A program made the position numbers and the translations under genes. A stretch of 16,427 nucleotides of DNA from positions 1 through 16,427 of the forward strand of contig CAWCTX010000014.1 in the NCBI GenBank assembly GCA_963798505.1. The letters are read 5' to 3'. Below are positions 1 through 5,669 of the stretch, in pieces. This DNA comes from CAVWSM01 sp963798505 (GTDB taxonomy: Bacteria; Actinomycetota; Actinomycetes; Jiangellales; Jiangellaceae). Position 1 is the first letter of the stretch. Each line of letters begins with the position of its first letter. Under the pieces are notes generated by a model. That model was not told the DNA's origin. It was given only the letters and a program-made list of their open reading frames with translations, and searched no databases.

Positions 1-49
1 GGTCGCTATGGGCGCCCCGGGTCAGTCATCTGCCTCTCCTCTATCAGAC

Positions 50-63
50 TGATGATATCGTCA
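50..63. promoter_or_regulatory. TetR operator O1 upstream of tetR
   Basis: TGATGATATCGTCA is a 14-bp near-palindrome with one mismatched pair against the perfect site at 3164-3177. The identity with that second locus extends to the right as far as CACTCATGA. It lies 116 bases upstream of the chosen tetR start and 43 bp (start to start) from O2. Assignment to the neighbouring TetR protein is inferred from the repeated occurrence of the motif next to this gene. Confidence 0.7.
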
Positions 64-92
64 CTCATGATGCTATCGTCGTCAAGAGGAGA

Positions 93-106
93 TGACGAAA
101 TCCTCA
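93..106. promoter_or_regulatory. TetR operator O2 upstream of tetR
   Basis: TGACGAAATCCTCA differs by one base from the near-perfect operator TGACGAAATCGTCA at 5563-5576. A possible promoter runs through it: -35 ATGACG at 92-97, an 18-bp spacer, and -10 TTAAAT at 116-121. A repressor bound here would cover the -35, which fits negative autoregulation of tetR. The motif is seen; the promoter assignment is tentative. Confidence 0.6.
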
Positions 107-134
107 GTTGAGTGGTTAAATGAAGGAGTCGTCA

Positions 135-147
135 GTTCTGACAGAAC
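135..147. repeat. 13-bp inverted repeat in the tetR leader
   Basis: GTTCTG-A-CAGAAC is a perfect inverted repeat with a one-base centre, just upstream of the tetR ribosome binding site AAGGAG (154-159). It overlaps a 14-base stretch (GTCGTCAGTTCTGA, 128-141) that is repeated with one change at 3249-3262. It may be a further regulator contact or may only be part of the duplicated leader. Confidence 0.4.
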
Positions 148-165
148 CGCATCAAGGAGTTGCCC

Positions 166-834
166 GTGAGCGCCGTCGCTACCGTTGCCCCGTCCCGCCT
201 GGAGCGTCGCAAGGCACGCACCCGTGCAGCGTTGATCAAGGCTGCGCAGTCCTTCATCGCGGCGGGGCGAGACAACGTTCCGGTCCTCGAGATCACTCAG
301 GCCGCGGACGTGGGGCTGGGTTCCTTCTACAACCACTTCGAGACCAAGGAGGAGCTGTTCACCGCTGCCGTCGAGGACGCGCTGGACCAGCACGGCGCGC
401 TACTGGACCGACTGACCGAGGGGATCGACGACCCGGCGGTGGTCTTCGCCCAGAGCTTCCGACTGACGGGCCGTCTGCACCGACGCGAGCCTGAGCTGAG
501 CAAGGTGCTGCTCCAGCACGGCCTGCAGCTCATCAGCGCGGAGACCGGTCTCGGACCTCGCGCCCGACGCGACATCGAGGCTGCCACACGGGTGGGCCGC
601 TTCAAGGTCGCCGACGTCGACCTGGCCTTGAGCATTGCCGCCGGGAGTGCCCTTGCCCTGGGTCAGCTGCTCCACGAGCAACCGGCACGCGACGACGCTG
701 AGTCCGCCGACCGCGTGACCGAGGCCTTGCTTCGCACATTCGGCCTCACGCCGAGGGAGGCACGCCGGATCTGCTCGCTGCCCTTGCCCGATTCGTGGAC
801 CGGCCCCGCGGCCGACTCGACAACGACTTCCTGA
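166..834 (+). CDS. TetR/AcrR-family transcriptional regulator
   Basis: This is a DNA-binding repressor-type protein of 222 residues, a usual TetR length. The N-terminal domain shows the family pattern: a basic stretch (LERRKARTRAALIKAA), then a helix-turn-helix with VLEITQAADVGLGSFYNHF, followed by KEELF. The C-terminal ligand-binding half is variable and gives no clue to the effector. I place the start at GTG 166 because AAGGAG (154-159) sits 6 bases ahead. The alternative TTG at 160 would abut that ribosome binding site. Its promoter region carries paired palindromes that recur before two other operons in the window, so it probably represses itself, the leftward HdeD/DUF1003 operon and the ABC operon. 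That regulon is inferred from the shared operator; the family call is firm. Confidence 0.93.
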   Translation: MSAVATVAPSRLERRKARTRAALIKAAQSFIAAGRDNVPVLEITQAADVGLGSFYNHFETKEELFTAAVEDALDQHGALLDRLTEGIDDPAVVFAQSFRLTGRLHRREPELSKVLLQHGLQLISAETGLGPRARRDIEAATRVGRFKVADVDLALSIAAGSALALGQLLHEQPARDDAESADRVTEALLRTFGLTPREARRICSLPLPDSWTGPAADSTTTS

Positions 835-993
835 TGGCGACGCCCGGCTCGTCAAAGCGGTCAGAACGTGACCAACGCCGCGCGCCCCGACGCGGCGTGA
901 CTGTGCCCAGAAGTCCTTGCGGAAGTGGCCCGGAACAGCTGCGTGCATGACGCATCGAATGATCTCCACGCGCACTGGATGTCTGCAGCGGCC

Positions 994-1356
994 GGTCGGG
1001 GCGAACTGGCCGACAGCGGTGTCAGCCCGACCCAGCTGACCGTCACCGTCGACCTGACCACCCCGAGCAAGGATCTCGGCGCTCAGACGGGCGATGGCTT
1101 CGGGCTACGGCTGCCCGCGGAGTCAGAGTACGGACTGGCCTGCGACGCCCAAGTCCTTGCCGGTAATCCTCGGCGGCGCCGACCCGGCGACATCGGCCGC
1201 CTGCCCCGGCCCATGCCCCGGCGCGGTTGTGCGGGCATCACCCCCACGACCACGGGGAAGTCACCTTCGCCGGCTGCGACCCGACCCCCCTGGATCAACC
1301 CGGATCAACCAGGCCTGCGCCACATCCGCCACCTACAAGCCCGCGACGGACCATAG
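994..1356 (+). pseudogene. Relic of a DUF222/HNH endonuclease-like gene
   Basis: No frame is open across this stretch, but pieces in three frames follow the order of the actinobacterial DUF222/HNH family. They are QLTVTVDL, then LACDAQVL (first frame), PVILGG (second frame), DIGRLPRP and RRGCAGI (first frame), FAGCD (third frame), and PPW with HIRHLQARDG (first frame). The family pattern is TVTVDL, ACDA-VPAVLGG, vGRa-R, RGCxFPGCxRPP and HHIxHW. The N-terminal two thirds are absent and at least two frameshifts are needed, so the gene is dead. DUF222/HNH genes are multicopy and mobile in actinobacteria. The assignment rests on motif memory only. Confidence 0.5.
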
Positions 1357-1403
1357 GCGCAGGCAACATCCCGTCCACCTCACCGTCGCGGACGTGCCGC
1401 TCT

Positions 1404-1832
1404 TCACTGAGCTCCGGGCCGACTCGCCGGCGTGGCTGTAGCGCTCGCCGCGTGGATCTCCTTGGTGAGATCGAGGATCTCGTTGGACAGGCGGAGCAGC
1501 CTCTCGTTCTGTTGCTCCTCCTCCTGGACTGTCCGCCACTCCTGGTCCGCGATCACTAGGCGCTTCTCGTCGGCGCGGTTCTGGCTGATCATCACAAACG
1601 TCGACAGGAAGATGGCCTCCAGCGACACGATCATCGTCAACAGGCCGAACGGATAATCCTCGACCCCAAGGCCGATCCACAAGCTGAACCAGATGGCATG
1701 GATGTATACGAACTTCATCGAACCGGCGAACCGCGTGATCTGGTCGGCAACCCGGTTCTCCCGGCGCTTGCTGCGCTCTTGGACATGCCGCAGCAGCGCC
1801 GGGTTGACCGGTTTCGGCTGGCCCGCTCTCAC
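1404..1832 (-). CDS. DUF1003 family membrane protein
   Basis: A 142-residue protein, last gene of the leftward operon. The start is GTG at 1832, with AAAGGAG 5 bases upstream. The same frame stays open to 2465, but that part only shadows the upstream gene. Family features are seen: a basic N-terminus, two membrane segments (about residues 40-56 and 62-83), the hallmark DYPFGLLTMIVSLEAIFLS then MISQNR, and a charged C-terminal coiled coil (about 86-128) rich in Glu and Gln. DUF1003 proteins are small inner-membrane proteins of unknown biochemical function. It lies 113 bases downstream of the HdeD-like gene, in the same direction, with a stem-loop between them. The family call is strong; the role is unknown. 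Confidence 0.88.
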   Translation of the reverse strand: MRAGQPKPVNPALLRHVQERSKRRENRVADQITRFAGSMKFVYIHAIWFSLWIGLGVEDYPFGLLTMIVSLEAIFLSTFVMISQNRADEKRLVIADQEWRTVQEEEQQNERLLRLSNEILDLTKEIHAASATATPASRPGAQ

Positions 1833-1854
1833 TTCTGCTCCTTTGCTCCGTGCC

Positions 1855-1874
1855 CGGCTAGCCGGTGCTAGCCG
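1855..1874 (-). promoter_or_regulatory. Intercistronic stem-loop before the DUF1003 gene
   Basis: CGGCTAGC and GCTAGCCG form a perfect 8-bp stem around a 4-base loop, in the 113-base gap between the HdeD-like and DUF1003 genes. No T-tract follows on either strand, so it is not a classical terminator. A role in mRNA stability, partial attenuation or protein binding is possible. The structure is seen; the role is inferred. Confidence 0.45.
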
Positions 1875-1945
1875 TTTGAAGACCGCGGCCTCGCCCGGTG
1901 CGGCGTCGCGGAGAGCGCTGCCGGAACTGGCCGCTCGGGCGGCGG

Positions 1946-2542
1946 TCAGGCCGCCAGCCGCTCCGCCTGCTTGCCGGCTTGGCGCACGGTGAAGCCGGCG
2001 AAGATCTCGCTGACCCCGCGGCAGATGGCCCACACTCCGACCAGGGTCACCAGCGTCACCAGCGAGCGCTCCCAGGAGCGGGCTGCCCACACCCCCAGCA
2101 CCAGCTCGGAGATGCCGAGCAGCAGCCCGGTCCACCACCACGACAGCTTGGGGCCGGCCAGCGCGCTGACGATGTGGATGATGCCGAAGACGATCAGATA
2201 CCAGGCCACCATGATCGACACGACGTAGAGGGTGATGTCGGGCCAGACGAAGGCGACGATGCCGGCGGCGACCCCCAGGATCCCGCCCACGATGGACAGC
2301 CAGCGCATCGTGGGTACCCGGCTGGCCACCACGAGCTGGGTGATGCCGCCGAACAGGAACGCCACCCCCACGAACGTCGCCACCGCGACCAGGCTGCCCA
2401 CGTTGTACGACAGCACGAACGTGCCGAACCAGATCCACAGCGCCCCAAGGGCCAAGAGCCACCACCAGGCCGCCGACGCCTCCCGGGCGCCGGCCCGGAC
2501 CGTGTCGCGCAGCAGGTCCGGGGTCTTCACATCACTAGTCAT
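1946..2542 (-). CDS. HdeD/DUF308 family membrane protein
   Basis: A 198-residue, six-helix integral membrane protein. The start is ATG at 2542, with AAAGGAGG 7 bases upstream; an in-frame start at 2575 lacks such a site. Membrane segments lie roughly at residues 25-45, 48-72, 81-100, 104-128, 134-154 and 160-183. The pattern of two similar three-helix halves, and the FLFGGITQL and FGIIHIVSAL segments, are typical of the DUF308/HdeD superfamily. E. coli HdeD is linked to acid resistance, but actinobacterial members are mostly uncharacterised. It is the middle gene of a leftward operon behind a TetR-type operator, consistent with an envelope-stress role. That role is inference. Confidence 0.88.
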   Translation of the reverse strand: MTSDVKTPDLLRDTVRAGAREASAAWWWLLALGALWIWFGTFVLSYNVGSLVAVATFVGVAFLFGGITQLVVASRVPTMRWLSIVGGILGVAAGIVAFVWPDITLYVVSIMVAWYLIVFGIIHIVSALAGPKLSWWWTGLLLGISELVLGVWAARSWERSLVTLVTLVGVWAICRGVSEIFAGFTVRQAGKQAERLAA

Positions 2543-2654
2543 TGCAAACCTCCTTTGGGTGAGCCGCGCGGGCAAGGCGTCAACCGTTCCTGCCCGCGCG
2601 GCGCGAGTGCTGTTAGGAGAACTGGGGCCTCATGGCCACCAGTCCGATTGGGGA

Positions 2655-3101
2655 TTACGAGTTGGCTGCGGCCTTGGCGAGCTTGTCGGCGTGGGCGCGG
2701 GCGTGGATGGCGTCGAGCATGGCCAGCTGCGCGCTCTCGACCGCCCAGTCGGCGTAGTCGAGGGCTTCGGCCGCGTCAGCTTCTGCCCAGTCCGCGTCCT
2801 TGGCGGCGACCTTGGCGTCGACCTGGCGGGACCGCTTGTCGATGTTTGCCTTGACGTCGCTCATCTTGGCCGCGGCGTCAGCCTTCAGCTGCGCCCACTT
2901 CGCCCGGGCGCTGTCGGCGGCCTGCGAGACCTCCTGCCGTGCGTTCTTGACCGACTGGTCCAGGTCGGCCTGAGCCCGATCGATCCGCTGCCTGAGCTGT
3001 GCGTCGGACTCGGTCGCGGCAGCCTGCACCGCCGACCTGGCCGTCGCGACCCGCTGCTGCAGAACATCCAGCCGCGTGGAGAAATCCGTGTGCTGCGTCA
3101 T
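2655..3101 (-). CDS. Charged alpha-helical (coiled-coil) protein of unknown function
   Basis: A 148-residue soluble protein made almost entirely of Ala, Asp, Lys, Gln, Arg and Glu. It has no Pro, Gly or Cys and no membrane segment, so it should be one long set of amphipathic helices (coiled-coil or apolipoprotein-like). The C-terminal half contains DWAEADAAEALDYADWAVE then AQLAMLDAIHARAHAD. I recall this pattern from small actinobacterial proteins next to DUF308 genes, but I cannot name a family. The start is ATG at 3101, with GGAGG 9 bases upstream. It is the first gene of the leftward operon, 112 bases before the HdeD-like gene. A promoter whose -10 lies inside operator O3 precedes it. It may bind the membrane surface or a partner membrane protein, which is a guess. 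Confidence 0.8.
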   Translation of the reverse strand: MTQHTDFSTRLDVLQQRVATARSAVQAAATESDAQLRQRIDRAQADLDQSVKNARQEVSQAADSARAKWAQLKADAAAKMSDVKANIDKRSRQVDAKVAAKDADWAEADAAEALDYADWAVESAQLAMLDAIHARAHADKLAKAAANS

Positions 3102-3163
3102 GAGCTACTACCTCCGTGAGATTCCGGGCCCGGTGTGGGCCACTTGTTATGTTCCTGCAGTAC

Positions 3164-3177
3164 TGACGATATCGTCA
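3164..3177. promoter_or_regulatory. TetR operator O3, perfect palindrome
   Basis: TGACGATATCGTCA is a perfect 14-bp palindrome and the best match to the shared motif in the window. It covers the -10 box of the leftward promoter (3166-3194) and sits 62 bases ahead of the first gene of that operon. The flank CACTCATGA is the same as beside O1. Confidence 0.75.
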
Positions 3178-3194
3178 CTCATGACTGTGCGCAA
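3166..3194 (-). promoter_or_regulatory. Promoter of the coiled-coil/HdeD/DUF1003 operon
   Basis: On the minus strand, TTGCGC (3189-3194) and TATCGT (3166-3171) are separated by exactly 17 bp. They resemble sigma-70-type -35 and -10 boxes, each keeping the most conserved positions. The -10 lies within operator O3, so a bound repressor would occlude it. Predicted transcription would begin near 3159, giving a leader of about 58 bases. Confidence 0.5.
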
Positions 3195-3212
3195 GAGGTC
3201 GTGGCGAGGATG

Positions 3213-3226
3213 TGACGGAATCCTCA
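3213..3226. promoter_or_regulatory. TetR operator O4 (degenerate)
   Basis: TGACGGAATCCTCA is a degenerate copy of the motif. With its right flank GTT it matches 16 of 17 bases at the corresponding place before tetR (93-109). The spacing from O3 is 49 bp, against 43 bp for the other two pairs. Confidence 0.55.
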
Positions 3227-3565
3227 GTTAGCTGCTCGGAGATGGGCGGTCGTCAGTCCTGAGACAGCCGCGTGGGTGACCGTTCATTGCGGGAAGCCCG
3301 CGGCGCGACGAGGCCGCTTTCCTCGCCGGGAACGTCCGCGAGGTCTTCGGCGTGGAGAACCAGGTCGTCCTGACCGCTGCGTGGGCGGCCCCTGCTGCCA
3401 CCGCCCCGCGACCGTCTCACTGTCTCGTGCTGATCCGCGGCGCCTCGAGACACTGTTCACCCTCGGCGGCTGGCCTCATCGCCTTCGGCGTGGAAGTGGG
3501 AGGCCGTGATCCGTCATCGATGGCAGGTGATTTGCGAATCGCGCCCTTACCGTCGTCGCACGAGA
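3227..3565. other. Gene-free stretch upstream of the lipid kinase
   Basis: This stretch holds the distal part of the region duplicated from upstream of tetR (GTCGTCAGTCCTGA at 3249-3262). Beyond that I see no convincing gene. One frame around 3300-3380 reads AAFLAGNVREVFGVENQVVL, which loosely recalls the end of a BON-type domain and may be a gene relic. I found no clear promoter for the downstream kinase. Confidence 0.5.
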
Positions 3566-4534
3566 ATGTCGTGGATGGTGTCGGAGCTGTCGCCGCATGG
3601 CCGGCGGTCTTTGGATCCGCCGCAACGGCCGGTGTTGTTTGTCAACCCGACATCTGGCGGGGGCAAGGCCGCACGCGCTGCGGTTGCCGAGCGGGCACGC
3701 GAACGAGGGATTGAGACCGTCATCTTTACGCCGGGCCAGAGCCTGGAAACGCTGGCGCGGGAAGCCGTGGCCAACGGTGCGGACGCGCTGGGGGTGGCCG
3801 GTGGCGACGGGTCGCTGGCGGTCGTGGCCGCGGCGGCCGCCGCGCATGGGCTTCCGTTCGTGTGCGTGCCGGCCGGGACGCGCAACCACTTCGCTCTCGA
3901 TCTGGGGCTGGATCCGCACGATGTGCTCGGCGCGCTCGACGCGTTCACAGGCGGGATCGAGCGCCTGATCGACGTGGCGGACGTGAACGGCCGCCTGTTT
4001 CTCAACAACGTCTCGCTCGGGATCTACGGCGAAGCGGTCCGCAGTCCGGCCTACCGCGACGCCAAGATGCGCACACTCCTGAAGACCGCCGAGAAGGTGC
4101 TCGGTCCAAGCGCAGAGGTGCCAGCCCTGCGCCTGGTTGACGATGTCGGGCGCGAGCACCAGCATCTCGCCCTTGTGCTCGTGTCGAACAACCCTTACAC
4201 GCTCGATCGCCCGCTGACCCCCGGTGCCCGTCCGGCGCTTGACAGCGGCCGACTCGGGATCATCGTTCTCGACGCACCCGGCGCTGCCCCGTACCCCCCG
4301 GGGGCCACCCCCCACCCTCCAGGGCGAGCGTGGAGCGCGCCACGTCTGGACGTCAGTGCGCTGCCACCGGTACACGCCGGGATTGACGGCGAGGCGATCG
4401 ATCTGAGCCCGCCGCTGCAGTTCACTAGCCGGCCTGGGGCTCTGCGGGTCCGAATCTCCTCCCGCCATCAAGGCATGCCACGATCGGCGCCGTTATCGCC
4501 TGCCAGGCAAGAGCGTCCGCTACCAGAGGGCTGA
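3566..4534 (+). CDS. Diacylglycerol kinase (DAGK/LCB5) family lipid kinase
   Basis: Family members phosphorylate diacylglycerol or related lipids with ATP at the inner face of the membrane. Seen in order (numbering from ATG 3566): VNPTSGGGK at about 26-34 (nucleotide loop), GVAGGDGSL at 76-84 (the GGDGT-like motif), PAGTRNHFALDLGL at 102-115, NNVSLGIYGE at about 151-160, and a C-terminal beta-rich half ending in DGEAIDL. Its 322 residues fit the family. GTG 3506 is also in frame, but the extra 20 residues look non-conserved and its purine-rich stretch is only 2 bases away, so ATG 3566 is preferred with moderate certainty. A Pro/Gly-rich insert (about residues 236-255) is odd. It is convergent with a PAP2 phosphatase gene. 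Confidence 0.87.
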   Translation: MSWMVSELSPHGRRSLDPPQRPVLFVNPTSGGGKAARAAVAERARERGIETVIFTPGQSLETLAREAVANGADALGVAGGDGSLAVVAAAAAAHGLPFVCVPAGTRNHFALDLGLDPHDVLGALDAFTGGIERLIDVADVNGRLFLNNVSLGIYGEAVRSPAYRDAKMRTLLKTAEKVLGPSAEVPALRLVDDVGREHQHLALVLVSNNPYTLDRPLTPGARPALDSGRLGIIVLDAPGAAPYPPGATPHPPGRAWSAPRLDVSALPPVHAGIDGEAIDLSPPLQFTSRPGALRVRISSRHQGMPRSAPLSPARQERPLPEG

Positions 4535-4581
4535 TACGACGAGAAGATGCGGGCGCGTCAGGGCTGCCGGTTACGCACGCT

Positions 4582-5232
4582 TCAGTTCGGGTCCTGCAGT
4601 CGGTAGATGCGGTCGCATGCTGCTGCGACTGTCGCCGCGGTTCCGGCTCCCACGATCGAACCGATCACCACGTCACCCGGATAGTGCACGCCGGTGTGGA
4701 CTCGCGAGTAGGCGACGGCGCCCGCCAGCAACCGGATCGGCACGGCCAGCACAGGCAGGTGCCTGCCGACCGCGTAGGCGAACGCGAACGCCGACGCCGC
4801 GTGGCCGGACGGGAAAGAGTCGGATTCCGGCATCGGCACACCGCGAGCCGCAAACATGGCGTGGCCGCTGCGATCCGGGCGCCGTCGCTGGGCAAGCGGC
4901 TTCATGCCGAGATTGACCGTCGCCGAGGTCACCCCGATCGCTAGCACGCCCTCCAGCGCCGCGCGGCGTCCGCGCCTGCCAGCGAGCACGGCGATCACGG
5001 CGGCGATACCAAGCCACAGGCGCGAGTAGTTCGCCGCGTTCGAGAGCCGGCGAACGGGGCCGTCCAGCTCCGGCGTGGGGGTAACCGCCACAGCCTCATA
5101 CACCGCCCGGTCCACCGCCCCCAGCTCACGCAACGCCTCCACCCACACAGACTCGGCGCCCCGCCGCGCCTCGACCCGCCGCGCCAGCGCGTCCGCGACA
5201 CTCTGTTGCTCTGTGCCAGCATGGGAGGACAT
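4582..5232 (-). CDS. PAP2-family lipid phosphatase
   Basis: A membrane phosphatase of 216 residues, presumably acting on phosphatidic acid or prenyl/undecaprenyl pyrophosphate. All three PAP2 motifs are intact (numbered from ATG 5232): K111-x6-RP119, PSGH 141-144, and S176-R177-x5-H183-x3-D187. Hydrophobic helices lie around 71-85, 91-110, 144-157, 160-175 and 187-205. The start at 5232 follows AAGGA; a longer in-frame extension to 5286 is less likely. Its sequence resembles the N-terminal half of actinobacterial PAP2-DAGK fusion proteins, while the other half is encoded by the convergent neighbour that ends 47 bases away. The two probably act on the same lipid pool, which is inferred. Confidence 0.9.
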   Translation of the reverse strand: MSSHAGTEQQSVADALARRVEARRGAESVWVEALRELGAVDRAVYEAVAVTPTPELDGPVRRLSNAANYSRLWLGIAAVIAVLAGRRGRRAALEGVLAIGVTSATVNLGMKPLAQRRRPDRSGHAMFAARGVPMPESDSFPSGHAASAFAFAYAVGRHLPVLAVPIRLLAGAVAYSRVHTGVHYPGDVVIGSIVGAGTAATVAAACDRIYRLQDPN

Positions 5233-5562
5233 GGGGAGGATCCTTCGATTCAACCGGTGGCCGGACATGAGGTGCGAGCGCAGCACAAAGACTAGACCGG
5301 ACCTGGCGGTCAGCGCCTACGGCCACCCCAGCAGCGGCGGCGCCGGCGAACGCAAGCTCCATCGCGGCACCCGCCGCTCAGGTCGGCGACTGGCGCCGAA
5401 CCTCGATCAGCTCGAGCCCGAGCCTCTCGACCCAGCCTGCCGTTATAGCCGCGCGCCGCCGATTAGGCGGCGTCTCGGCGAACTCGCAAGCCGCGGCGCG
5501 CGACTCCCGGAGAGACAGCGCGGCCAGCTCCCTACCCGGTTCCAGTACAGACTCCGCAGTAG
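5233..5562. other. Gene-free stretch between the PAP2 gene and the ABC operon
   Basis: A divergent intergenic region. It contains a GC-rich stem-loop at 5454-5472 and, at its right end, the first operator of the ABC promoter. A minus-strand open frame (5378-5671) runs across the operators and the ABC start and has no recognisable domain; I do not call it a gene. Confidence 0.5.
5454..5472. repeat. GC-rich stem-loop
   Basis: CGCCGCC and GGCGGCG form a perfect 7-bp stem around the loop GATTA. There is no T-tract, so termination is uncertain. It could insulate the PAP2 promoter region from the ABC promoter. Confidence 0.35.
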
Positions 5563-5576
5563 TGACGAAATCGTCA
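5563..5576. promoter_or_regulatory. TetR operator O5 upstream of the ABC operon
   Basis: TGACGAAATCGTCA keeps every symmetric position except the central pair. With flanking bases, GTGACGA and TCGTCAC (5562-5577) form 7-bp arms. It lies immediately upstream of the -35 box at 5583-5588. Confidence 0.72.
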
Positions 5577-5582
5577 CACCAC

Positions 5583-5612
5583 TTGACTGACGGTACCTTC
5601 TTGTGTGAAGAT
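5583..5612 (+). promoter_or_regulatory. Promoter of the ABC/oxidoreductase operon
   Basis: TTGACT (5583-5588) is a near-consensus -35. An 18-bp spacer leads to GAAGAT (5607-5612) as a weak -10; TGAAGA at 17 bp is the alternative. The -10 falls inside operator O6, and O5 lies just upstream of the -35, so the promoter is bracketed by two operators. Transcription would start near 5619, giving a leader of about 50 bases. Confidence 0.5.
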
Positions 5613-5619
5613 ATCGTCA
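5606..5619. promoter_or_regulatory. TetR operator O6 overlapping the ABC promoter -10
   Basis: TGAAGATATCGTCA has one mismatched pair relative to the perfect palindrome at 3164-3177. It begins exactly 43 bp after O5, the same spacing as O1 to O2, and overlaps the -10 and the predicted start of transcription. Confidence 0.7.
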
Positions 5620-5669
5620 GTAGTGAGTTGCCGCACTGTGGTCTCACGTCAACTAATGCGAGGACAGCC

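Noticed and set aside
1833..2465. A longer N-terminus for the DUF1003 gene reaching 2465
   Set aside because: The extension overlaps the HdeD-like gene in another frame, and a good ribosome binding site and GTG lie at 1832.
3300..3385. A possible BON-domain relic (AAFLAGNVREVFGVENQVVL)
   Set aside because: The match is short and loose; chance cannot be excluded without a translated search.
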